From: JAFDBW01 sp963825575
GTDB taxonomy: Bacteria; Desulfobacterota; Desulfuromonadia; Desulfuromonadales; BM103
Length of the DNA: 64,000 nucleotides
Direction of reading: 5' to 3'
Assembly (NCBI GenBank): GCA_963825575.1
Contig: CAWGUB010000018.1
Location: 62,001 to 126,000 of the forward strand
This document shows positions 25,301-33,436 of this stretch, one piece after another. Each line of letters begins with the position of its first letter. Positions within the stretch are counted from its first letter, which is position 1. Under the pieces are notes generated by a model that searched no databases, was not told the origin of the DNA, and worked only from the letters and a program-made list of their open reading frames with translations. The translations under genes were made by a program, and so were the position numbers.

Positions 25301-26259
25301 TGCATTCCGAGCTGATCGGAGACCGGTTGCGCATCGATCGCTTATCGCTTCGTTCCGGTTCCGGCGAGCTGACCGGACAAGGTGAAGTGATCTTCGATCG
25401 ATGGCGGCTTGCCAGCTATCAGCTCGACATCACCGGCGAGGACTTTCAGATGGCTGACTTTCCTGAGCTGCAAATGACCATCAATCCTGACTTGCGCCTT
25501 TCTGGCACTCCCGATCGCCTGTCACTGCATGGATCAATCCTGATCCCGAAGTTGGCGATCAGCGGCAGCCAGGGTACCCCCGAAGTCCTGCCCAGTAAAG
25601 ATGTCGTGATTGCAAAAGCTGCAGATCAACGCCAGGAGCTGGAGTTTGCTACGGATATCCGGGTCACAGTAGAACTCGGCGATGACGTCACCGTGAAATC
25701 CGAAGGGGTCGACACCCGCCTGACAGGTGGCGGTATTCTGACCATGGGGCCGACTGGCGAACTGTTGGCCCGGGGCGATATTCAGCTTGTGTCCGGGTCG
25801 TTCCGTGCCCACGGGGTCAACCTGCAGATCCGGCAGGGGTTGCTCAGCTACAAGGGCGGGATCATCACCAACCCGGACCTGAGAATTTTTGCGGCGCGTG
25901 AAGTCGGCGAGGTCCTAGCAGGAGTCCAGGTGACCGGCAACGCAGAAGAGCCGGTGGTCACCCTTTACTCGCGGCCTGCGATGCCCGACCGGGACATCCT
26001 CGGCTACATGCTCATGGGTCGTGCCATCAGCACCGAGAGCCAAGAGGCAGATATGTTAATGATGGGTGCCGGATCGTTACTGCCTGGCTACGGTGGAGGG
26101 CTCTCCGAACTCGGCATCACCGAAATCGACATACAAGGTCTGTTCACCGGCACCGGTGGGCTGCGCCTGCGGCGGAAACTTACTGAAAAATGGGAAGTTG
26201 AATCAAATCTAGGTGTTGAGAGCGGTATCGATCTTTATTACATCATCGAACTCGAATAG
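22357..26259 (+). CDS. tamB: TamB-like translocation/assembly and lipid-transport protein
   Basis: 1300 residues, typical TamB length. A single N-terminal membrane anchor (VIGLALFASLSLALSGFGFW) is followed by a very long periplasmic region of beta-strand repeats, the AsmA-like groove. The DUF490 domain covers about the last 350 residues, including MPDRDILGYMLMGRAI and the end GLRLRRKLTEKWEVESNLGVESGIDLYYIIELE in which the final strands dock on TamA. Overlaps tamA and is followed by a strong hairpin at 26269-26307. Function as AsmA-like lipid conduit is known for the family, not shown here. Confidence 0.92.
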   Translation: MKRNLVIGLALFASLSLALSGFGFWCIGTTAGAHWLIDSADNFSGIEMTKAELEGSLLNGLAVKGLRVAWAGGEVQADDLKLVIRRINPLSGQLAIEELEINRLVLQLDEATEEPATSVDDGPGAEVLLALAPNWLKLEVDRLSISGFVYRGTDQPADEVVIADLIAGQYLLANQRLVSQDFSYHSPYVELDGKFDWQLALPHLDMTANVHLPATSIDPKLLESIVIPTRFPGHLELDGDWNNYSGPIRFGVADETGSRVWLSARATGSWRNIHFDDLKARYLGGAITGDLDMSWLDSYQVKGQLSGQELDLSPLIEDTTGKTSFDLSGALSVPYDDQPLQANFDVMIHEISFRGHALQGRAAGQLIGQELIDLDVDLTGDGAHLMARGVPAQRVDFDLEVADLAMYHEELSGKAAASGWLSWSENSLAGEIDGHGEELGWQEIGVRRVAFQARHRPGEQRIALTLTGDDWNYGTLRLNQMNAELSGTLADHQLEVATKASFGHFTALAHGSYQAGTWTGRVEQLSGDETPWGGWSMPEPTDITWEEGILTIDKLSLVADKDARLELKVDSWGSPDRTNAELSWSGLDLEWLQPYVDLGSLTGRTDGQIKYITIAGQPLSISGQLAAHGRIKDENYDLTYEKLELKFDWGQEGLQLSGTSKSDAGEKIQIKATAPGRLLWEWPIKSLAGDLQWQEFNLARFNRFLKDSQAEGVSDGSLSFALSDEQLERIQGRLAATGRIMQGERELGPRNLQADLNWGDKDFQCTARVDGAKGGHAVVKLTSPQRPALAWPDSGQIEIKINALNLAALEPLLPQDIDVTGTIDSQAKGRWESAGVVELNGDLRLRESQISWDSENGQVLLPLRDAVSEWRWVDDSLNGSFTLSLSEHGTIGGSWQLPLPARIPTAIEPDGPLEVKVAGKMQAIGLLSAIGPWLVQDLRGETQIEIEVQGTMQKPDLRGNILIVDGSAYLPSAGIQLEDIQLHSELIGDRLRIDRLSLRSGSGELTGQGEVIFDRWRLASYQLDITGEDFQMADFPELQMTINPDLRLSGTPDRLSLHGSILIPKLAISGSQGTPEVLPSKDVVIAKAADQRQELEFATDIRVTVELGDDVTVKSEGVDTRLTGGGILTMGPTGELLARGDIQLVSGSFRAHGVNLQIRQGLLSYKGGIITNPDLRIFAAREVGEVLAGVQVTGNAEEPVVTLYSRPAMPDRDILGYMLMGRAISTESQEADMLMMGAGSLLPGYGGGLSELGITEIDIQGLFTGTGGLRLRRKLTEKWEVESNLGVESGIDLYYIIELE

Positions 26260-26268
26260 AATTAAAAT

Positions 26269-26307
26269 TCACGGGGGCACAATTTTTATACGATTGTGCC
26301 CCCGTGA
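26269..26307. terminator. Bidirectional terminator between tamB and the DUF3313 gene
   Basis: TCACGGGGGCACAAT (26269-26283) and ATTGTGCCCCCGTGA (26293-26307) form a perfect 15-bp stem. T-rich stretches follow in both directions (short on the plus strand, TTTTAATT on the minus strand). It lies between two converging genes and can serve both. Confidence 0.8.
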
Positions 26308-26355
26308 TTTACGGTTACTGTAACTTGTGATGATCCGACTAAGTTCGGCAGAATA

Positions 26356-26970
26356 CTACTTGCGGAGTTCGTCCAATCGGACGCGAAACCGCTCAGCCCA
26401 GTAATCAAACGCGTTCTTGGTGTCCTCCCACACATCACGTGAAGCGGGCTTGCCGCCCGGGCGCCTGTCTACTGCAGCGGCCAGGCGCTCACTGCTCATC
26501 GAATCGAGGAGTTCCATCTCGGCCTCGGCCCCACCGGTTCCGATGTTGTCGACGCTCATGGCCTTGGCGACCGGGTTGGACGGTTCGACATCGGTGATCG
26601 CTGCACGAACGCGCAACACATTGGGTCCTGGCTGATCAACGACCGTGTAGCCCTCCTCGACCGCTCCGATCAGGGCATTCAGGAAATAATCGGACATTTT
26701 CTTGAAAACCGCCGGATCAACGTCACGGACCTCGGCCTCGGGACTCAACCAGACCGAAACCCGGTCGAACATGATGGAGTCGTATTTTTTGAAATCAACG
26801 CCTGGGTCAACGTACGTGAGTGCCGCGCGACCCTCACCACCCGGAGTCAACTGGCTGTAGTCAACCAGGAACCCGGACTCTTCAAAGTCGTCCATCCTAC
26901 CTGCGGCACATCCGCCAAGCAAGAGAACCCCAATCAGCAACAATCCGAGCCAATATCTTTGTTTACGCAT
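26356..26970 (-). CDS. DUF3313-like lipoprotein
   Basis: 204-residue predicted lipoprotein: signal peptide with LLLGGCAAG, then DDFEESGFLVDYSQLTPG and TYVDPGVDFKKYDSIMFDRVSVW, wording typical of the DUF3313 family found in many proteobacteria; function unknown. ATG at 26970 has GGAGGG five bases upstream. The same frame stays open for 88 more codons upstream but that part has no signal sequence logic and would run toward the next gene, so it was not used. Last gene of the minus-strand glgC/VWA group. Confidence 0.75.
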   Translation of the reverse strand: MRKQRYWLGLLLIGVLLLGGCAAGRMDDFEESGFLVDYSQLTPGGEGRAALTYVDPGVDFKKYDSIMFDRVSVWLSPEAEVRDVDPAVFKKMSDYFLNALIGAVEEGYTVVDQPGPNVLRVRAAITDVEPSNPVAKAMSVDNIGTGGAEAEMELLDSMSSERLAAAVDRRPGGKPASRDVWEDTKNAFDYWAERFRVRLDELRK

Positions 26971-27085
26971 CTTACCCTCCATGGCTTTTGGGTTGAAAGA
27001 CCACAATGGTGGACTATAACAGAAACTTGAGACCTTGCCTAGAATCGGCATATATGGCAGCCGGAGGATTTTAAATAGCCTGATA

Positions 27086-27946
27086 TCATTGGCGTGGACA
27101 GGAGAGGCCAGGGAGGCTGTGCACCAGTTTCGTGGCAAAAAACCCTGCCGGGTAGTCAGCACCGAACCCTTCATCCGGCCAATTTTCGGGGTGACCCGTG
27201 AGCACCATGAAGAGAGCGGAATATGGCGGTGCATCGGACATGTTCAGATGATAGGAAGCCTGCATCGTCGGCAGTGCCGGAGACGCTCCAATCAGCCATA
27301 CCGCGCCATCTGCACCGCAAGGGGTAAAGCTGCGCACTTCGTGGCCGATCACTACTTCGCCGGCCGCAATCACTTCACCTTCAGCCAGCTTGACCTCTGC
27401 CAATTGATCGTTTCTGGCGACCAGATATTTCGAGACATTCTGCGATGGCGGCGTTGCCATTGATTCAGCCGGGAGGCGGTCGACATAATCGACAATCAAG
27501 ATACCGTAACGGATCGATAACTGCAGCGGGACTATGCGATCCCCGAGGAAGACGGCCCGAGTGCCGACAAAATGTTTATCCCGGTTGAACGCTGCCGCAA
27601 CATGGTAAAAGGTCCCGCTGCCGCCGGTGGTCTCGACCAGCAGCACGGCCGCATCCGGGATACCATCACCATCGAGGTCGCCGCTCGCCGGCTCGCCAGA
27701 GACCTCGATCACGGTCTTCGACGCGGCACCGGGGGAAGCCTCGATCGTGGCCTGCCCTCCATTAAGGGTAAAAGTCCTGCCATCGATCGTATAGGTTGCA
27801 TCACGTGGGGTTTTCGCTGCAGCCCAGGGGCCCGACGCGGCGACCGGCGGCAACGATGCACAGCCGTGCAACAGCCAGATGCAGATCAGAATGGTACATG
27901 CTCTATAGGCCGAGATGCGACAGCTATTTTCGGTAGGCCGGATCAA
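27086..27946 (-). CDS. Uncharacterised lipoprotein with a DxDGDG calcium-type loop
   Basis: 286 residues, not recognised. An N-terminal hydrophobic stretch (ACTILICIWLLHGCAS) ends in a plausible lipobox. Residues about 85-100 read GDLDGDGIPDAAVLLVE, a calcium-binding loop like those of dockerin/FG-GAP modules, followed by TFYHVAAAFNRDKHF. The start is a TTG that overlaps the stop of the upstream gene (TTGA), with a poor ribosome-binding site, so translation is probably coupled. The C-terminal third has no hydrophobic helices; a secreted soluble or membrane-tethered role is likely. Confidence 0.62.
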   Translation of the reverse strand: MIRPTENSCRISAYRACTILICIWLLHGCASLPPVAASGPWAAAKTPRDATYTIDGRTFTLNGGQATIEASPGAASKTVIEVSGEPASGDLDGDGIPDAAVLLVETTGGSGTFYHVAAAFNRDKHFVGTRAVFLGDRIVPLQLSIRYGILIVDYVDRLPAESMATPPSQNVSKYLVARNDQLAEVKLAEGEVIAAGEVVIGHEVRSFTPCGADGAVWLIGASPALPTMQASYHLNMSDAPPYSALFMVLTGHPENWPDEGFGADYPAGFFATKLVHSLPGLSCPRQ

Positions 27947-28422
27947 TCGACCGGAACCGTGGTGGCCTCATCCAGCCGGATCGCTTTGACCCCGGCCCGT
28001 GGGATGACCGCCATTGCCATCGCGGCATTATCTTCGATCGGCATGGCCGTCATGGTCTCCATGGCAAGAATTTCGGCGACACCAGAGATCAACGTCACTT
28101 TGAAAATATTTGTACGGTTGTAATAAACGACGTTGCGACTGAAGACCACCAGGTCGTTCTTGAAGTCCACAGTTGGAAGCGCCTGTTCCGGCATAAAGCT
28201 CTGCCAGACCTTGTCGAAGGTATCCGCGTCACTGATATAACCGACCCGGCTCTGCTGCTGTCCGTCGGGCAAGAGTCCGAGTGCGGCAACCGGGTAATCG
28301 CCACTCCATTTGACACTTGGCAGCAGATCCTGTGGCTCGCTGCTTTGCACGGCGACCGGTGCACAAGCGAGCAGACAGCCGAAACCAACGGTGAGGAAGA
28401 TGGCGGCCAGTCTGGACATCAT
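27943..28422 (-). CDS. Uncharacterised small lipoprotein
   Basis: 159 residues, no family recognised with certainty. Signal peptide AAIFLTVGFGCLLAC ends in a lipobox (LLAC). The body contains SDADTFDKVWQSF and VDFKNDLVVFSRNVVYYNRTNIFKV, which has the look of a compact beta fold of the kind seen in PrcB-like C-terminal domains; this is only a resemblance. AAGGAG precedes the first of two adjacent ATG codons. It overlaps the gene behind it by four bases and follows the VWA/OmpA gene after 81 bases. Confidence 0.6.
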   Translation of the reverse strand: MMSRLAAIFLTVGFGCLLACAPVAVQSSEPQDLLPSVKWSGDYPVAALGLLPDGQQQSRVGYISDADTFDKVWQSFMPEQALPTVDFKNDLVVFSRNVVYYNRTNIFKVTLISGVAEILAMETMTAMPIEDNAAMAMAVIPRAGVKAIRLDEATTVPVD

Positions 28423-28503
28423 TTCAAGCTCCTTTGAACGGTATGAGTTTCGTTGCTTACCTTTGTCACCGTGCCTACAATCAGCACCCTTATGCTTGAA
28501 AGA

Positions 28504-30561
28504 TTACTCTCCCACCGTGTACTCCAGGAGGATCGTCACAGTTCTGTTGAAAGCCCGGGCTTCCGAGGAAACATTCTCATACAGCGGCACGTTGGCACCC
28601 ACCCCCTGGGAAGTGATGCGCTCGGTATCCTCAGCGCCGTAATAATCGATGATCTGGTCATAGACGGTCTTGGCCCGCCGCTCGGACAGTTTCAGGTTGT
28701 AATCCTCTTTACCGATGTTATCGGTGTGCCCGACAATAAAAACCTTCGCTTCGGGCAGCTCGCGGATTCGGGCAACGATCTCCGCGACAATCGCCTGGTT
28801 GCGGTCACCGATCGAGTCGCTGTCGAAGGCGAACAGGATCAGGGCATATTTTTCCTGGACCAGGTAATCCTGTTGCTTTGCCAGCAACTGGCTGGTCTGG
28901 ATGAAGTTGACCTGCACCGGGGATGCAGGCACCACCAGCATCTGCCCTTTCAGGTCCTGGGCTTGCAGGGTAACCTGGAGGTCGCCGCCAGCGGCCAGTT
29001 CCTTGAAATTTTTCGCCGTTAGAGGAGCAAGCACCACCGACGGTGGACTCCCCTCGCCCCGACGTTCCGCGACCATGCCATCGGCATTTTCCACAAAGAC
29101 ATGCCAACGGGAAAACCCGTAAGCTGAATCGGTCGCCGGCTTGATGGTCAAAAACGAAGTGTCGGCCCGGTAAGCGATGTAAGTGCTCCGGACCAGGTCG
29201 AGGATTTCCGGCGACTCGGTCAGGACCTCCACTCGCCGGTTATCCGCCTTACCCTCGTCCAGTCGGTTGGTGCTCGGCATGGCTGGGAGGTTACGAGCTT
29301 CAATGGTGATTCTTTCCGGATCAATGCTCCAGACCTCCTGCAGATAATCGCGTACCGCCTCGGCCCGGGCAGTGGCAAGGGCCTTGTTGCCCTTCTCCAC
29401 ACCGACGTTGGCGTTGCAGCCGACCAGGGTGATTGCCGCTTCAGGGTGATCAGCCATCCGTTTACCGAGGATGTTCAGGACCTGGTAATACTTCTCAAGG
29501 GTGTCCTCAAACCTGCTTTCATCAAATGCTGCTATCTGTGTGGCATCCTCGATGCGCACATACTGTTCGGCAAGGCTGCTTTCACCTTCCTCAAAATAGA
29601 TGTGCCCAAGCATTGGTGAGGCATCGAAGGTCTTGATCTCTTCGATGGTCAGGCCGGCTGGTTCTACCTCGAGCGTCCCTTCAGGAGGAAAAATATAATT
29701 AACCACGTAATAACGCTGCAAATCGGTTGCAACTTCCTGGAATATCGGGGCCAGGCCGGCAGTATCTTTGGCTTTCCAGATCTCTCCATTGCTGGCCGAG
29801 GCAAAACCCTGCAGCGCCGGCATCAGCTCCTCGGAAGGCATGAAATCGATGGCATAGGCACCAAACTGCGGCAGGTCCTGTGCTGCCTGCTCAACATCAT
29901 CGAGAGTTATGGAGCTGTCCCGATCCTCACCGTCGGAGAAGACAACCATGAACTTCTGCTCCTCTGCCGGGATTTTTCTTAACAGATCGTAGCCGGCCAG
30001 CATCGCCTCGAACAGCCAGGTCTCGTAAGTGATGTGTTTGCCGTTATAAGACTGATCCAAAAACCGCCGCATTTCTTCTGTATCGCTGGTCTGCAGGACG
30101 TTGACGTGCAGGTTGCGGCCAGCCACTGAAAGGGTATTATTCTTGTCAAACACGATCAGTGAGACGCGGTCAATCGGTCGGAAGGTCTTCAGCAGTTCTT
30201 CGGCCGCGGCCTTTAACGGCTCCACGGCATTGCGTTTCTGCATCGAGTCGGAATTATCAAGCACCAGGATGATATTGAGCGGCACGTCAAATTCTTCCGC
30301 AAATGGGACCACGGAGGTCACATTGGCTTGTCGCCCAGCCAGTTTGATAATAAAGTCTTTGAGGCCCAGACCAAGCAACGGATGTTCCTCAGTATCTTCA
30401 ACACTGACAACCAGCTTGCCCTCTTCAACCACCCGATCCACCTGCACCCGCGCACCAGGGTTAGCTACCGCAATCTCCAGGGCCATCTGATCTGCAGCAA
30501 AAGCCTGCGATACAACCAGCAAACAGCCAATGCAAAGCAAGCAAATCCATCCGTGCTTCAT
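28504..30561 (-). CDS. VWA-domain protein with two OmpA-like domains
   Basis: 685 residues, predicted periplasmic. Signal peptide ends at AFAA (about 23). A von Willebrand A domain spans about 95-285 with an intact MIDAS motif Asp102-x-Ser104-x-Ser106 in LVLDNSDSM and FSDGEDRDSS later. Two OmpA-family peptidoglycan-binding-like domains follow: about 315-455 (GHIYFEEGESSL ... RAEAVRDYL ... NRRVEVLTE) and the classical C-terminal one about 575-680 (LFAFDSDSIGDRNQ, VGHTDNIGKEDYNLKLSERRA, FNRTVTILLEY). ATG at 30561 follows GGAGGAG. Probably tethers a metal-dependent protein contact site to the cell wall. The double OmpA arrangement is uncommon. Confidence 0.78.
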   Translation of the reverse strand: MKHGWICLLCIGCLLVVSQAFAADQMALEIAVANPGARVQVDRVVEEGKLVVSVEDTEEHPLLGLGLKDFIIKLAGRQANVTSVVPFAEEFDVPLNIILVLDNSDSMQKRNAVEPLKAAAEELLKTFRPIDRVSLIVFDKNNTLSVAGRNLHVNVLQTSDTEEMRRFLDQSYNGKHITYETWLFEAMLAGYDLLRKIPAEEQKFMVVFSDGEDRDSSITLDDVEQAAQDLPQFGAYAIDFMPSEELMPALQGFASASNGEIWKAKDTAGLAPIFQEVATDLQRYYVVNYIFPPEGTLEVEPAGLTIEEIKTFDASPMLGHIYFEEGESSLAEQYVRIEDATQIAAFDESRFEDTLEKYYQVLNILGKRMADHPEAAITLVGCNANVGVEKGNKALATARAEAVRDYLQEVWSIDPERITIEARNLPAMPSTNRLDEGKADNRRVEVLTESPEILDLVRSTYIAYRADTSFLTIKPATDSAYGFSRWHVFVENADGMVAERRGEGSPPSVVLAPLTAKNFKELAAGGDLQVTLQAQDLKGQMLVVPASPVQVNFIQTSQLLAKQQDYLVQEKYALILFAFDSDSIGDRNQAIVAEIVARIRELPEAKVFIVGHTDNIGKEDYNLKLSERRAKTVYDQIIDYYGAEDTERITSQGVGANVPLYENVSSEARAFNRTVTILLEYTVGE

Positions 30562-30585
30562 TTTCTCCTCCAGCATTCCAGTTGT

Positions 30586-31824
30586 TCAGTCCATTCGAGG
30601 CACGACGACAATCCCGGAGTCCGTCACCGTGTACCCTTTGCCACGGTCCGCTTCCAGGTCGTAGCCTATCTTTGTGCCATCCGGGATCTCCACATTTTTA
30701 TCGATGATGGCCTTACGGATAGTTACATTCCTGCCGACGCTGACGTTTTCGAAAAGAATAGAATTTTCGACCAGGCTGTAGCTGTTTATCTTGCATCGGG
30801 GGCCAAGGATAGAGCGTCTGACCGTGCTGCCGCTCGTGATGCAACCAGCGCAAACATAGGAGTCGATGTTCTGGCCGCGGCGGTCGTCATCGTCAAAAAC
30901 GGTCTTGGCCGGTGGCAGGTTCCCCTGGTTGGTAAGAATCGGCCATTTGTAGTTGTAGAGATTCAGTTGCGGTGAGACATCGACGAGGTCCATGTTTGCC
31001 TCGTAGTAAGAGTCCAGGGTTCCCACATCCCGCCAGTAGCCCCGTTCTTCGGTTCTCATACCGGGGATCACGTTATCGTTAAAATTGTACGCAAAAACCC
31101 GGTCGTCATTCGCCAGCATCATTGGAATCACGTGTTTGCCAAAATCCAGGTCGGCGTGGATTTTCTTCCCTTCTTGCAGCACTTTGATCAATTTCCGGGT
31201 CGGAAAGATATAGTTGCCCATGGAGGCGAAACAGGTCTCTCGTCCCGGGATGCGTTCCGGGATCTCGGGCTTTTCGGTAAAACCTGTGACCCGCGCCTCT
31301 TCATCCACGGAAAAAACCCCGTATCGATGGGCTTCTTCAAAGGGCACCTCCAGGGCGGCAATGGTGATGTCGGCCTGGTTCCTCCGATGGAATTTGATCA
31401 TCTGGGTTACATCCATCTTGTAAATGTGATCACCGCCGAAGATCGCCACATAATCCGCATCCGAAGATTCGACAAAGCGCAGGTATTGAAGGATGGCATC
31501 GGCCGTCCCTTTAAACCACTCTTCACTTTCGCTGCGGGTTTCGGGAGAAATACCGACGAAGAAATCACCCAGGCCAGTCCATTTCCCCCAGGACTCCCGA
31601 AGGTGCTTATTCAGCGAGTACGCCCGGTACTGGGTGAGGATATAAACCTTCTTGATGCCGGAATTGAAAAGGTTGGAGAGGACGAAGTCGATGATCTTGT
31701 ATTTCCCGCCAAAAGCGACACTCGGCTTGGCCCGGCGCAGAGTGAGCGGACTGAGTCGTTCACCTTTGCCGCCGGCCAGCACCATCGCGATCGTGTTCCT
31801 GCCCAAATTATCCATAGAATTCAT
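30586..31824 (-). CDS. glgC: Glucose-1-phosphate adenylyltransferase
   Basis: 412-residue ADP-glucose pyrophosphorylase making ADP-glucose from glucose-1-phosphate and ATP, first committed step of glycogen synthesis. Nucleotide-binding AGGKGERLSPLT, the allosteric/product-site RRAKPSVAFGGKYKIIDF, catalytic GGDHIYKMD and the glucose-1-phosphate region GFTEKPE are all intact, and a left-handed beta-helix C-terminus (from about 310) is present. AAGGA lies before the ATG. It is 24 bases upstream of the VWA gene, so they may be co-transcribed although no functional link is known. No other glycogen genes are in the window. Confidence 0.95.
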   Translation of the reverse strand: MNSMDNLGRNTIAMVLAGGKGERLSPLTLRRAKPSVAFGGKYKIIDFVLSNLFNSGIKKVYILTQYRAYSLNKHLRESWGKWTGLGDFFVGISPETRSESEEWFKGTADAILQYLRFVESSDADYVAIFGGDHIYKMDVTQMIKFHRRNQADITIAALEVPFEEAHRYGVFSVDEEARVTGFTEKPEIPERIPGRETCFASMGNYIFPTRKLIKVLQEGKKIHADLDFGKHVIPMMLANDDRVFAYNFNDNVIPGMRTEERGYWRDVGTLDSYYEANMDLVDVSPQLNLYNYKWPILTNQGNLPPAKTVFDDDDRRGQNIDSYVCAGCITSGSTVRRSILGPRCKINSYSLVENSILFENVSVGRNVTIRKAIIDKNVEIPDGTKIGYDLEADRGKGYTVTDSGIVVVPRMD

Positions 31825-31872
31825 AGGTGACTATCCTTGTGAAACGTGCTTGAGACTGACGACTGAGTCTAC

Positions 31873-31900
31873 ATTCTGACAAAAACTCTCTTGAATGCAA
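31873..31900 (-). promoter_or_regulatory. Weak candidate promoter of glgC
   Basis: TTGCAT (31895-31900) and CAGAAT (31873-31878) on the minus strand, 16-base spacer, about 45 bases before glgC. Tentative. Confidence 0.3.
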
Positions 31901-32002
31901 GAAGATTGCAATGTTGGCCGGGAAGCTGAGCAATAAGTTGCACGAGTGAGAACAGGCGGGCAAAGTTGGTTTTCATACTGTTCAACCGACAATTCCCCAG
32001 AG

Positions 32003-32037
32003 AACAAAAAATGACCCCCGGCCAATGGCCGGGGGTC
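32003..32037 (-). terminator. Rho-independent terminator of the rluD-pgeF-regulator operon
   Basis: GACCCCCGGCC (32013-32023) and GGCCGGGGGTC (32027-32037), perfect 11-bp GC-rich stem with an AAT loop; on the minus strand TTTTTTGTT follows. Lies 160 bases beyond the regulator stop codon and before glgC. Confidence 0.82.
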
Positions 32038-32198
32038 CCCCTATAACATGAATTGCAATCCCTCTCTATTTGTCAACTTTTGAAGCCTGCAAACACAAGC
32101 GTGATTTCTGTGCGCATTATACACATAACTTCTCAAAATTTTCTTACAGCGACGACCGGCAAGGATTCTTTGTGGGAGAAGGGCCTTGGCCGACCGGA

Positions 32199-33407
32199 TC
32201 ACTCTGTCGAGAACCAGCCTCCCCGGGGTTTCTGTTTCGGGAAATCCTGCAGGATTCCCTGGATCTCCTGTGTGGAAAACTTCTCTTTGAACAGGGCTTC
32301 GCTGTATTGCATGAGGAGCTGTTTGGCCTGCCCCAAGTGGTCCTGTGCCAGGCATAACTGGTAGAAGAGGCGGACGATCGCATCGTTGGTGGGGTCGTAG
32401 CGCAGGGCCTCGCGTAAAAGTTTCGCCGCTTGCTGATGGCGACCTTTCTCCGCCAGAAGACGGGCAAAAGTCTGGCTGGCTTCAAGATAAATCTGCTCAA
32501 TCTCATCCTGGTAGACAACCGCCGCATCGACACCGAAATCGGCGGGAACGAATTTCCCCTGCCAAAGGCTGAATGCCGAGGAGAAGGTAATTTCTGCCGG
32601 CCAGTATTCTAGGTCGGCAACCTGCTGGTAGGCCTTCCGGATCAGTCTCCGGAACTCATGGGTGTCAATCCTGGCGTTCTCAAGACAGAGGTATCCCCGC
32701 TTGACCACCAGGTATTTTTTGCTGTCAAACGGCGCAAACCATTCATCCATGGTCCGTCTCACTCGGGAAAGGAGAGAGTCGAAACTTGAGCGGGCCTTTT
32801 TCCCTGGGCTGTCCGGCCAGAGCGACACCTGAACTTCTTCCTGGGCAACCTTTCTGGCGGTGGAGCTGACCAGCATTGACATCAGCTGGCGCTGGGCCGG
32901 GCTGAATTCTTCAGCCCAGGACAGGCGACGGTCGCCGATTTGCAACTCACATTTTCCCAGGGTTTTCACAAGCAGCTCGGTCGGGGAATCCTTTGTCTCG
33001 GAGAGTTCGGAAGAGGTCTCGTCCTGCAGTTGATTGCCACGCCGAAGCAACGCCTTGACGCGCGCAGCGACCAGTTTCGGCGAGAATGGCTTGGTCATGT
33101 AATCATCGGCACCGATTTCCAGTCCGGCAACGATATCATCTTCTTCGGCTTTCCCGGTCAGCATCAGGATCGGGATTTTACTCATCCAGGGGTCACGGCG
33201 CATGACACGGCAGACATCCAGGCCGTTCATGCCGGGCAGGTTGAGATCAAGGACGACGACCGCCGGCGGGTCTTCTTCGATCTGCCGCAGGGCAACTTCG
33301 CCTCTTTGGGCGACGGACACGCGATAGCCTGATTTGGTCAGGCTGGAAAAAAGCAGTTCACAGACGCTGGCATCATCCTCGATGATCAGCACATGTGCCT
33401 TGTCCAT
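32199..33407 (-). CDS. Response regulator with REC, winged-helix and BTAD domains
   Basis: 402 residues. The receiver domain (about 4-120) has the acidic pair Asp11/Asp12, phospho-acceptor Asp54 in VVLDLNLPGMNG and Lys106 in TKPFSP. A winged helix of OmpR/SARP type (about 145-240; LSWAEEFSPAQRQLMSML, RVRRTM) is followed by a BTAD helical repeat domain (about 250-385; LYW to YDPTNDAIVRLFYQLCLAQ). SARP-BTAD regulators are best known from actinomycetes; an attached receiver is less common. No histidine kinase is nearby, so it is an orphan. Last gene of the operon rluD-pgeF-regulator, 29 bases after pgeF, and followed by a terminator. Targets unknown. Confidence 0.83.
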   Translation of the reverse strand: MDKAHVLIIEDDASVCELLFSSLTKSGYRVSVAQRGEVALRQIEEDPPAVVVLDLNLPGMNGLDVCRVMRRDPWMSKIPILMLTGKAEEDDIVAGLEIGADDYMTKPFSPKLVAARVKALLRRGNQLQDETSSELSETKDSPTELLVKTLGKCELQIGDRRLSWAEEFSPAQRQLMSMLVSSTARKVAQEEVQVSLWPDSPGKKARSSFDSLLSRVRRTMDEWFAPFDSKKYLVVKRGYLCLENARIDTHEFRRLIRKAYQQVADLEYWPAEITFSSAFSLWQGKFVPADFGVDAAVVYQDEIEQIYLEASQTFARLLAEKGRHQQAAKLLREALRYDPTNDAIVRLFYQLCLAQDHLGQAKQLLMQYSEALFKEKFSTQEIQGILQDFPKQKPRGGWFSTE

Positions 33408-33436
33408 GGATAACCTCTCCTGAAAATTCTATGCCT

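Larger units (their letters stand above)
31825..32198. other. Gap between glgC and the response-regulator gene
   Basis: 374 bases holding the glgC upstream region and the strong terminator at 32003-32037. The remaining 160 bases after that (32038-32198) are AT-richer with no recognisable feature. Confidence 0.5.

Noticed and set aside
26356..27234. Longer version of the DUF3313 gene starting at 27234
   Set aside because: The extra 88 residues have no ribosome-binding site, contain no domain and would run into the 3' end of the neighbouring gene; ATG 26970 has GGAGGG and begins a clean lipoprotein signal peptide.
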